Shown: piece after piece, positions 10,922-17,454 of the stretch
Layout: the number at the start of each line of letters is the position of its first letter
How positions within the stretch are numbered: the first letter of the stretch is position 1
Virus record (IMG/VR): IMGVR_UViG_3300020159_002317
Coordinates: 1-45,348 of that record
DNA: 45,348 bases
Strand: one strand, 5' to 3'
DNA from: a virus
Program-made: the position numbers and the translations under genes
The notes under the pieces: model-generated
The model's input: the letters and a program-made list of their open reading frames with translations, nothing else
The model's database searches: none
What the model was told of the DNA's origin: nothing

Positions 10922-12433
10922 ATGAGTAACAACTTTATAACTTCATTTAAGGATTATTATAATAATTATATTAATGAATCTACGAGTATAACTTTCGACC
11001 CGTTAGATGGATCGATCAAAATTAATGGTCAACAAAATACTCGTAATATTTCATTAGTAGAGCCTTTATTTACTCTAAAGCCTCTTGCCGGTAACAAAAC
11101 CAAAGATCTCACATCAAATTTATTACACGGGGTCGCGTCAGTGTTTTATGGCTATAATGTAGTTACACCTGAAGGGCAGGACAAAAGCCTTAGAAATAGG
11201 GTATACGCTACGTTTAAAGGTATTAATGACCCATCATATGATGAGTATGAAGATAAAGATTGGACCGATATTACTAGACGTATACCGTTAACGATAGAAC
11301 ACTATAATGACATAGTTGATACTGCTGTAAAAGAATTTATTGAAAAAACTGCATCAAAAAAATACAGCACTATTTTATACATGCAAAGTAGATCTACCCA
11401 TGTTCTAGATTTAGCAAAAAGAATTTTTAACGCTTTACCTGAAAACCGCAAAACATCTAACTGCCAAGTGGTAAAATTTAAAAAAATTCAGGCTACATTT
11501 AATATAGACACGCTTCAAAATATTGAAAAAATATTTAATATTGAACGCTTTGCTATAGATTGTATTAATTTAATCCCCGAGGCTCCGGTAAACTTTACCG
11601 GGGACCAGGAAACAGATTCTTATGACTGGCTGATTGTTTTCGAAGAAATTAAGAAGTATGTTAAAAACATATTAAATAACATATTTGATAAACGCAAAAA
11701 GGGGGAAGGTTTATCTGTTGCTTCTCATATTAGATCGATACATAACGATGCTCTTGCAGGTAAAGTGTTAAACCATATTAAAGAGAAATACCCAGAACTT
11801 AATATAAACGCTAATAAACTTCCTTTACGTGGACACTTTGATGATTATCAGAGAGGTTCTCACTACGATTTTAAAAGCATCTCCTCCGCTCTTGATGTAG
11901 CAAAAAATGAAACGAGTAGACCGGAAATTCTTATAGTTGATGATAATATAAACACTGGTGACACTTTTAAACAAATAGATTTTACACTTAAAGATGTTGA
12001 AGCTAAGTTTGGAAATACCCGCATCTTTAATTGGAATTATTTTATTTTAATGAAAGATGTAGAATACGCTAAATTAGCAATGAGTGATGATGCAATTAAT
12101 TCCCGAGCTGGTAAGCAAGTGTGGGCAAAAAATTTAGACATTATTCGCCAGCAGCAATTAGCCACTAAAGAACAACCCGGATATATGTCTCCTTTTGAGA
12201 AGGAAAAAAATATTAATGCTGTCGTCCGTACGCTTAAAATTAATTTAGAAAAAGACATACAGTTTAATACGTCCAAATCGGAGTGGCAAAAGAAACGAGA
12301 AATAGATAAGTTAAGATACGAAATTGACAATTTTATTAAACACGTAAACATTAAAGAAATTTTACAAAATAATGGTAACGATATAAACGCCACGGTAAAA
12401 AGACTTACCCGAATGTTTAAAAATAAAGCTTGA
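10922..12433 (+). CDS. PRTase-domain protein (503 aa)
   Basis: Residues about 334-347 (ILIVDDNINTGDTF) are a type I phosphoribosyltransferase PRPP-binding loop. Upstream, LPLRGHFDDYQRG and IRSIHNDALAGKVLNHIKEKYPEL fit the rest of the fold. The N-terminal 230 residues match nothing I know. The C-terminal 100 residues are charged and helical. PRTases move phosphoribosyl groups in nucleotide or NAD salvage; this substrate is unknown. The weakly conserved hood means regulatory or non-catalytic use is possible. TAAGTA lies 12 nt before the ATG. Confidence 0.6.
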   Translation: MSNNFITSFKDYYNNYINESTSITFDPLDGSIKINGQQNTRNISLVEPLFTLKPLAGNKTKDLTSNLLHGVASVFYGYNVVTPEGQDKSLRNRVYATFKGINDPSYDEYEDKDWTDITRRIPLTIEHYNDIVDTAVKEFIEKTASKKYSTILYMQSRSTHVLDLAKRIFNALPENRKTSNCQVVKFKKIQATFNIDTLQNIEKIFNIERFAIDCINLIPEAPVNFTGDQETDSYDWLIVFEEIKKYVKNILNNIFDKRKKGEGLSVASHIRSIHNDALAGKVLNHIKEKYPELNINANKLPLRGHFDDYQRGSHYDFKSISSALDVAKNETSRPEILIVDDNINTGDTFKQIDFTLKDVEAKFGNTRIFNWNYFILMKDVEYAKLAMSDDAINSRAGKQVWAKNLDIIRQQQLATKEQPGYMSPFEKEKNINAVVRTLKINLEKDIQFNTSKSEWQKKREIDKLRYEIDNFIKHVNIKEILQNNGNDINATVKRLTRMFKNKA

Positions 12434-12464
12434 TATTTTCAAATAACGTACCATAATAGTCTTT

Positions 12465-12477
12465 GTTCTTTATAATA
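12465..12477 (+). promoter_or_regulatory. Putative RNA-gene promoter GTTCTTTATAATA
   Basis: GTTCTTTATAAT contains a perfect TATAAT and ends 4 nt before tRNA-Val. Confidence 0.5.
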
Positions 12478-12480
12478 CAT

Positions 12481-12556
12481 GCCGAGTTAGCTCAACGGTT
12501 TGAGCAATGCGTTTACATCGCGGAGGTTGGGGGTTCGAATCCCTCACTCGGTACCA
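12481..12556 (+). tRNA. tRNA-Val (anticodon TAC)
   Basis: Acceptor GCCGAGT/ACTCGGT, D arm GCTC/GAGC, anticodon loop TTTACAT, T arm GGGGG/CCCTC with TTCGAAT, discriminator A, encoded CCA. Confidence 0.94.
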
Positions 12557-12562
12557 TTTTTG

Positions 12563-12604
12563 TTTAAGAATACCTAAGCTTTAGGCCCTAAAAGTATTCT
12601 TGAA
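12563..12604 (+). ncRNA. Hairpin RNA
   Basis: AAGAATAC (12566-12573) pairs with GTATTCTT (12594-12601), extendable outward by three weaker pairs; CCTAA/TTAGG can form inside. No U-run follows. Confidence 0.35.
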
Positions 12605-12607
12605 CAA

Positions 12608-12696
12608 CCAGTAACAGTTAGTGCGAAACTCGTGACAATGGTTCTGATCAAATCAAAGTTAGCGTGATTAGGGATCGAATCCCTCGCTGTTGCTGG
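12608..12696 (+). ncRNA. tRNA-like RNA with 10-bp terminal stem
   Basis: CCAGTAACAG (12608-12617) pairs over 10 bp with CTGTTGCTGG (12687-12696). A T-arm-like hairpin AGGG/CCCT has the 7-nt loop ATCGAAT, one base from canonical TTCGAAT. There is no clear anticodon arm and no CCA (TAT follows). It is likely derived from a tRNA. Confidence 0.45.
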
Positions 12697-12705
12697 TATA
12701 TTTTT

Positions 12706-12718
12706 GTTCTTTTTAAAT
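12706..12718 (+). promoter_or_regulatory. Putative RNA-gene promoter GTTCTTTTTAAAT
   Basis: Another copy of the GTTCTTT + AT-rich element; the structured segment beginning about 12723 follows. Confidence 0.35.
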
Positions 12719-12722
12719 TTTT

Positions 12723-12950
12723 GTGGCGGAATAAGCCTTTCTAATGGGGCTAACGCATGAGGGGTGTGAAGAACATCACTCAGTTCTACAATGTGTAAGT
12801 AAGTAAGGTACTACGCTGAAACTTAGGTCGGCCAACCGAAGTCACCAGAGGTATAGTCCTGTAAGCCTGAATATAATGACAAGCGGACTATTAAGGTGCG
12901 ACGGCATCATATGACTGAATAACTGAAAACACTAGGACGATGGAGGTAAT
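12723..12950 (+). ncRNA. Structured RNA of unknown class (about 230 nt)
   Basis: No ORF. Hairpins: AGCCTT/GGGGCT, AGAAC/GTTCT with flanking TGT/ACA, TCGG-CCAA-CCGA, and ATAGTCC/GGACTAT around 12850-12892. It lies between a GTTCTTT element and tRNA-Met. I checked for RNase P, SRP and 6S hallmarks and see none. Ends are approximate. Confidence 0.4.
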
Positions 12951-12976
12951 CATTAATCCTCTCAAATTCATTTTAT

Positions 12977-13051
12977 TGCAGAGTAGAGCATCGGTAGCTC
13001 GTCTGGCTCATAACCAGGAGGTAGGTGGTTCGATTCCACTCTCTGCATCCA
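12977..13051 (+). tRNA. tRNA-Met, elongator type (anticodon CAT)
   Basis: Acceptor TGCAGAG/CTCTGCA, D arm GAGC/GCTC, anticodon stem TCTGG/CCAGG around CTCATAA, T arm GGTGG/CCACT, discriminator T, encoded CCA. The paired first position argues against initiator tRNA. Confidence 0.9.
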
Positions 13052-13056
13052 ATTTT

Positions 13057-13191
13057 ATGGCTTCAACAAAGAAAGGTACTTTGGCTAAACCACTTCAATG
13101 GTGGAAGCATCTAAAAGAATATAAAAAGATCTTTTGGAAGACTGAGCGCCGCTTAACTAAAAAAGATATTAGAAAGCGTTTAGAAGATTAA
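13057..13191 (+). CDS. Small basic protein (44 aa)
   Basis: Starts MASTKKGTLA, 5 nt after tRNA-Met, and is rich in Lys/Arg/Trp (KPLQWWKHLKEYKKIFWK). An upstream in-frame ATG would read through tRNA-Met and is rejected. Conserved-looking small phage protein; function unknown, nucleic-acid binding possible from charge. tRNA-Glu follows 6 nt later. Confidence 0.65.
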   Translation: MASTKKGTLAKPLQWWKHLKEYKKIFWKTERRLTKKDIRKRLED

Positions 13192-13197
13192 TTTTTT

Positions 13198-13272
13198 GCC
13201 GCTATCGTATAACGGTTAGTACAATGGGTTTTCATCTCATTAATCGGAGTTCGATTCTCCGTAGCGGTACCA
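13198..13272 (+). tRNA. tRNA-Glu (anticodon TTC)
   Basis: Acceptor GCCGCTA/TAGCGGT, anticodon stem ATGGG/CTCAT around TTTTCAT, T arm CGGAG/CTCCG, discriminator A, encoded CCA. Last tRNA of the array in this window. Confidence 0.95.
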
Positions 13273-13333
13273 ATTTACGGATTACTTAAACAAAGAATTT
13301 ATTAATTAATTCTTGATTTCTTCTCAAAACACT

Positions 13334-13341
13334 ATTAAATA
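13334..13341 (+). promoter_or_regulatory. Late promoter-like box ATTAAATA
   Basis: Ends 7 nt before the ATG at 13349; AGGGG between them could be a weak ribosome site. Confidence 0.4.
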
Positions 13342-13348
13342 TAGGGGT

Positions 13349-14065
13349 ATGAAGAAACTAATCCAAATCATGGCCTTGGTATTAATTGCTAGTGTTGCAT
13401 CTGCTGCTGAAGCAGGTTACAATGTTGGCTTTAACTCCAAGCTCGTAGAACAAGGCGTTGTAACAGGTACCTCATTGGTCACTGCTGGCGCAAATGTTGA
13501 ACTAGGTAGTGTTGTACTTGCAGTAGACACTTTCAGTACCTTTGATTCAAATGCTGGTGTTACTGGACTCAAGTCCACAACCGGTATTTTCAAGCGTGTT
13601 GATCTTACTGCTGGTTACAAATTTACTTCTACTTTTGCAGATCTCACCGTTGGTGGGGTTTACAAGAGTGCTAGTAGAACATTTGCACTCGGTGCTGCTA
13701 GAGATAACGTACTTCCTTTCGTCAAACTTGGCGGTAAGGTATTTACGGTTCTTCCTTGGCACGTAACTGCGCTATATGATGGCAAAAACTCCAACACCAA
13801 CCTCGAAGGTAACGTTGATCTCCCATTCCCACTCGGACTTGGTAAGCTCAAGGTTGTTCCAACAGTTGGTCTCGGACTTAATAGCGGCTCTACCGACGTA
13901 AAAGCTCTTCAAAAGGCTGACAAGTACTATCAAGGTGGAATTGCTCTTGCTTATCCGACTGTTATCGGCACGGTTCGTGGCGGTACTTTTGTAAACAGCA
14001 GCGGTCTATCTAATGACTCTGTTAAGAACTACGGTTATTCCGTAAGTCTTGGTCGTCAGTTCTAA
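13349..14065 (+). CDS. Secreted protein, outer-membrane-barrel-like
   Basis: A 238-aa protein starting with a textbook signal peptide (MKK, then a hydrophobic core, ASVASA cut site before AEAG). The mature part is a run of short alternating strands rich in Gly, Val, Thr and Ser, ends YGYSVSLGRQF, and has a C-terminal Phe as in outer-membrane beta-barrels. This is unusual for a phage virion gene; it may be placed in the host envelope to alter surface properties or uptake. Codon choice looks more host-like (more CTC, GTC) than neighbours. A longer start at 13313 would bury the signal peptide. A terminator follows. Confidence 0.6.
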   Translation: MKKLIQIMALVLIASVASAAEAGYNVGFNSKLVEQGVVTGTSLVTAGANVELGSVVLAVDTFSTFDSNAGVTGLKSTTGIFKRVDLTAGYKFTSTFADLTVGGVYKSASRTFALGAARDNVLPFVKLGGKVFTVLPWHVTALYDGKNSNTNLEGNVDLPFPLGLGKLKVVPTVGLGLNSGSTDVKALQKADKYYQGGIALAYPTVIGTVRGGTFVNSSGLSNDSVKNYGYSVSLGRQF

Positions 14066-14088
14066 ACTAAAGTCTAAATAAGAAATCC

Positions 14089-14117
14089 AAACCCCTAAGG
14101 CAACTTAGGGGTTTTTT
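14089..14117. terminator. Bidirectional terminator
   Basis: 11-bp stem AAACCCCTAAG/CTTAGGGGTTT with GCAA loop, T-run downstream and A-run upstream. It separates the convergent genes ending at 14065 and 14116. Confidence 0.9.
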
Positions 14118-14349
14118 ATTTTTTAGCACTAGCAGCTTTATGTTCAGTAATATGAAACTGTAAAGCTCTATTTAATTTCTGGGAAAACTTCTCTGGTATT
14201 ACACCTGCTTTTTCTTGCATAGTGAGCTCTTCTCTGAGAGCCTTTAAGAACTTTTCGGACAAGTTAAAGTTACGTGGGTAGAACAGTCTTTTTTCTTGTT
14301 TAATCATACCATAAGACTCCATTAACTGTTGAAATTTACCAGTACTCAT
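14116..14349 (-). CDS. Hypothetical protein (77 aa)
   Basis: Small charged helical protein (MSTGKFQQLMESYGMIKQEK...), no family recognised. Its stop overlaps the bidirectional terminator. ATAAGTA ends 6 nt before the ATG, and it diverges from the GMP-reductase-like gene. Confidence 0.6.
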   Translation of the reverse strand: MSTGKFQQLMESYGMIKQEKRLFYPRNFNLSEKFLKALREELTMQEKAGVIPEKFSQKLNRALQFHITEHKAASAKK

Positions 14350-14355
14350 TTATAA

Positions 14356-14363
14356 TACTTATC
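14356..14363 (-). promoter_or_regulatory. Late promoter-like box AGATAAGTA core (GATAAGTA)
   Basis: TAAGTA ends 6 nt before the ATG at 14349. On the other strand TATAAT (14351-14356) lies 10 nt before the ATG at 14367. Confidence 0.45.
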
Positions 14364-14366
14364 TGT

Positions 14367-15314
14367 ATGACACCTGATTACAACGAATATACTCATGCTT
14401 TAGGATATAAAGATGTGTATCTAGTACCAAACTACAGTGAACTTGAGTCTCGTACTCTAGCTGATACTTCGGTTAAAATTAAGGATTTTAAGTTTACCTT
14501 ACCGGTAATGCCTTCCAACATGAAAGCAGTAGTTAATTTTGATACCTATCATACCTATTGCAATTTGGGCGTTATTCCGATTATGAATCGGTTTGAAATG
14601 TCTAACTGGGACTTTCTTAATAAGTGTGTAACAGATTGGAAAGCTATTAGTGTCGGGGTAAAACACGAAGATCAAATAGCACTTCATAATATTCAATACC
14701 CACCTACTTGTATTTGTATTGATATTGCGCACGGTCATAGTCTAGCTATGAAGAATATGATAGGTTATGTAAAGAAGTATTTCCCAGACACTGTTATTAT
14801 TGCCGGTAATGTAACTACTCCAGAAGCTACTAGAGATCTTGCCGATTGGGGTGCTGATATCGTTAAAGTTGGTATTGGTCCAGGTCAAGTATGTTCTACT
14901 AAGAATAAGACCGGGTTTCATGTGCCTATGTTTACAGCGGTTAAGAATTGTGCGGCTGCATCTCCAGTACCTATTATTGCCGATGGGGGTTTTAGAGAAA
15001 ACGGGGATATCGTAAAAGCTCTAGTTGCAGGCGCTACCTTTGTAATGATTGGTGGAATGTTTGCTCAATGCTCGGATTCTCCCGCGTTACTCGTAAATGG
15101 TAAAAAAGAGTACTTCGGTAGTGCTTCTGAGAAGAACAAGGGGAACGTTAGAAACATCGAGGGCTTCACTACATATCTCACGCCATCACACACCATTGCT
15201 AGTAAGATTCGAGAAATCCATGAAGACCTTGCATCTGCTATTAGTTATGCAGGTGGAAAAGATCTTTCTGTGCTTGATTTATCAAAAGTAAAGTATAATA
15301 TAGTAACACAATGA
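14367..15314 (+). CDS. guaC: GMP reductase / IMP dehydrogenase family
   Basis: A 315-aa TIM-barrel enzyme. The catalytic loop is [15 protein letters not shown] (around residues 169-183) with the nucleophilic Cys near 176. [15 protein letters not shown] and [12 protein letters not shown] are phosphate-binding strands, and [11 protein letters not shown] is the later flap. Lack of a CBS pair and the GGM...[11 protein letters not shown] layout favour GMP reductase (GMP to IMP, NADPH) over IMP dehydrogenase. A phage would use it to rebalance purine pools from host RNA. It overlaps the next gene by 4 nt (ATGA). Confidence 0.78.
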   Translation: MTPDYNEYTHALGYKDVYLVPNYSELESRTLADTSVKIKDFKFTLPVMPSNMKAVVNFDTYHTYCNLGVIPIMNRFEMSNWDFLNKCVTDWKAISVGVKHEDQIALHNIQYPPTCICIDIAHGHSLAMKNMIGYVKKYFPDTVIIAGNVTTPEATRDLADWGADIVKVGIGPGQVCSTKNKTGFHVPMFTAVKNCAAASPVPIIADGGFRENGDIVKALVAGATFVMIGGMFAQCSDSPALLVNGKKEYFGSASEKNKGNVRNIEGFTTYLTPSHTIASKIREIHEDLASAISYAGGKDLSVLDLSKVKYNIVTQ

Positions 15315-15661
15315 AACTATTAACTAATAAAGAATACGATAGGCTTCTTAAAGAAGCATACAATGAAGGCTACGATGAAGGGGTTTGGATTAAGGTAAAA
15401 AACGAAATTGAAGAGTCTAACGCTTCAGTAGTATTTGACTTCTATAACCCAAATATTACTGTATTAAGCATTGAACGAGTACCCGTTAAAGATAAAGGAG
15501 ATATTGAGAAGACATTGATTATGTATTACCATAATAAAGAGCCTAAATGTTATTCTAATTGGTGGGTTAGTTGCTCTCGAGAAAAGCATGAAGAGCTTAC
15601 ATTCCAGTTTGCCGAATACCTAGACGATCGAGGCGCTAAAAATATTAAATCTAAAAAATAA
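15311..15661 (+). CDS. Hypothetical protein (116 aa)
   Basis: Starts inside the guaC-like stop (ATGA overlap), so translationally coupled. It is charged with a short aromatic segment (NWWVSCSREKHEELTFQF). No domain recognised. Confidence 0.65.
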   Translation: MKLLTNKEYDRLLKEAYNEGYDEGVWIKVKNEIEESNASVVFDFYNPNITVLSIERVPVKDKGDIEKTLIMYYHNKEPKCYSNWWVSCSREKHEELTFQFAEYLDDRGAKNIKSKK

Positions 15662-15669
15662 TTTTTCCT

Positions 15670-15882
15670 ATGGCAAAAACAACACAAGAAAATACAACCA
15701 ACCGGTTCACTAAAAACGAGTACGTTGCGTACAAACTCCAAATCTGGCGTGACACCTTTAATGTGTGTCTCAATGCTAGCGGCGGCCGCGATGTAGCATT
15801 AGCTACTAAATCAGCAGCAGATGCAGTTTCTGCTTTCGAGAAGCAATTCTCTACTGATGTTGATGGTGCCGGTGCACGCTAA
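15670..15882 (+). CDS. Hypothetical protein (70 aa)
   Basis: MAKTTQENTT start, helical; 8 nt after the previous gene and 10 nt before the next. Its codon use is more GC-rich than the preceding gene. No family recognised. Confidence 0.6.
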   Translation: MAKTTQENTTNRFTKNEYVAYKLQIWRDTFNVCLNASGGRDVALATKSAADAVSAFEKQFSTDVDGAGAR

Positions 15883-15892
15883 TACCTAATAT

Positions 15893-16384
15893 ATGAGCCA
15901 ACAAGAATACGTTCAACTTGAAGCAGTGCGTAATGCACTTAAGCAAGTGGTTAAAGACGAGACTGCTATTGATGAAATTCTCGATCTTTTAAGTGCCGCT
16001 ACTGTTTCAGTTGACGAAACCAAACCAGAAGCTCTTAACGAACCAGAAGCAGGTGAAACTGAATCTGAAGGCGAAGATCTTCCTAAGGTTAAACAACAGT
16101 ACGTTATTGTAGTGTCTGATCCCAAAAAGACTATTACAGAAGAACTTACTGGGTGGGTCGTTCAGATTCCTGATAACGAAAGTGTCCTTACCGTCACTGA
16201 CCGAATCAAAAAAGCTGCCTACAACTACAATGCGTCTAAGAAAGGGCAGAAATACCCGATCAAGTCCATTGGAGAAGCAGTTGAAACGATCGGCAACAAG
16301 TTCTTTAAGCCTTATGACCTCAAGGTTAAGACTAAAGAAGCTGTATTCGTCGTCGTCACCGATAACGTGCTTCCGAAAGGCTAA
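15893..16384 (+). CDS. Hypothetical protein (163 aa)
   Basis: An acidic linker (residues about 46-66, EALNEPEAGETESEGEDLPK) joins a short helical N-terminus to a beta-rich C-terminal domain (YVIVVSDPKKTI...AVFVVVTDN). No family recognised. Part of the small-gene run 15311-16531. Confidence 0.6.
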   Translation: MSQQEYVQLEAVRNALKQVVKDETAIDEILDLLSAATVSVDETKPEALNEPEAGETESEGEDLPKVKQQYVIVVSDPKKTITEELTGWVVQIPDNESVLTVTDRIKKAAYNYNASKKGQKYPIKSIGEAVETIGNKFFKPYDLKVKTKEAVFVVVTDNVLPKG

Positions 16385-16387
16385 TAT

Positions 16388-16531
16388 ATGTCCGGTAAAG
16401 GCAGCAAACGCCGTCCTTTAACTGTATCCCAGGATGCTTTTAATGCAAACTGGGATGAAATCTTCCGGAAGGATAAACCTAAGCCGGTTGAGGTAAAGAA
16501 CGAAGATAAAAACAACAAAACCCGCACTTAG
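16388..16531 (+). CDS. Small conserved phage protein (47 aa)
   Basis: A short ORF starting MSGKGSKRRPLTVSQDAFNA with NWDEIFRK following. The SKGSKRRP...F..NWDxIF pattern recurs in small proteins of many myophages; function is unknown. It begins 3 nt after the previous stop, and its own stop lies in the loop of the terminator hairpin. Confidence 0.7.
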   Translation: MSGKGSKRRPLTVSQDAFNANWDEIFRKDKPKPVEVKNEDKNNKTRT

Positions 16532-16544
16532 CGGGGTTTTTTTT
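16517..16544 (+). terminator. Rho-independent terminator overlapping the stop codon
   Basis: CCCGC/GCGGG with flanking AAA/TTT and an 8-T run; loop ACTTA includes part of the TAG. It separates the + strand run from the convergent - strand glycan block. Confidence 0.8.
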
Positions 16545-16547
16545 GGC

Positions 16548-17453
16548 TTATTCGCCGGTTATTACTTTATAAAAGCTTCGACCGGTTCTAATACCAGGCA
16601 TACTCGGCCAATCATCTTCAGTATACCAAGTATCAAAGCGTTGTACCTCGTAATCTTGTTTATTATTGCAAACCATTGCACTAAATATTGGTTCTTCCAA
16701 GAATAAACGGGTATGAGATGCAGTATTATTGGCTTCCCAGTAGTCAGCTACTTTGTTAAAGTACTCACAGTAGGTATTATAATTTTGGAGCATTTTTTCT
16801 TTCTTACCACCCCATAACCCACCAATTACATACCAATCAGCCATCTCGTGATGTACTTCAGGTTTGTAAATACCACAAAAACTTAAGTACGGACTACCTT
16901 GTCCGGTATTAAACACTACCGCAAACAGTTTTTCGGTGGTATAGCTTTCAAGTCTCTTGATAAATTCCGGACTAAAGCAGCTATAACCAAACCAGTCATA
17001 GTCTCCACCTGTTTTATAACGCTTAGGCATGAGGCTAACATAAGATAGACCCGCGTCTATCCAAAAGTACCGTTCGCCATTGAACAGGTTATTAACCATA
17101 GCGTGATTAACCATAGAAAACTTACTGAGCACAAGTTGCGGGTAGCGATTTACTAGGGGATTAAGCTCTAAATTTTGTTGTTTTATTTTTTCTGCACGGG
17201 CATAGATGTCCAGCTGAGTAATATCAAACTCTACCACCATAAAGTTCTTATGCGGTAGGTTCTTTTCACAGAAATCTTGTAAAAACGCTACGTTTTCTTT
17301 ATTGGTGTATATTACAATAGGCACGTTAGTACGTGCCACGTATATTAGGGAGTTATAAAAGCGTTGCCAACGCATTTCAGGCATTGGCACGCCGATAGAC
17401 TCATTATGAATATAATCTTTATTATAAATACAGGTTACAAGTACAGTGGACAT
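16548..17453 (-). CDS. HtrL/YibB-family protein
   Basis: A 301-aa protein. VTCIYNKDYI at the start, RYPQLVLSKFSMVNHA in the middle and ERYFWIDAGLS match the HtrL/YibB (WlaTC) family, whose members are linked to LPS and capsule glycan synthesis and resemble glycosyltransferases. It starts 1 nt after the 763-aa multidomain gene, which contains a second copy of this domain, so the pair is likely co-translated and acts on the same glycan. Confidence 0.65.
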   Translation of the reverse strand: MSTVLVTCIYNKDYIHNESIGVPMPEMRWQRFYNSLIYVARTNVPIVIYTNKENVAFLQDFCEKNLPHKNFMVVEFDITQLDIYARAEKIKQQNLELNPLVNRYPQLVLSKFSMVNHAMVNNLFNGERYFWIDAGLSYVSLMPKRYKTGGDYDWFGYSCFSPEFIKRLESYTTEKLFAVVFNTGQGSPYLSFCGIYKPEVHHEMADWYVIGGLWGGKKEKMLQNYNTYCEYFNKVADYWEANNTASHTRLFLEEPIFSAMVCNNKQDYEVQRFDTWYTEDDWPSMPGIRTGRSFYKVITGE

Positions 17454-17454
17454 A

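Noticed and set aside
12723-12950. RNase P RNA, 6S RNA or a second group I intron
   Set aside because: No conserved RNase P or 6S motifs; the helix resembling P7 has its strands in reverse order and no P3-P8 core is seen.
12940-13056. Longer start for the 44-aa gene
   Set aside because: The extension translates tRNA-Met; ATG 13057 right after the tRNA is the sensible start.
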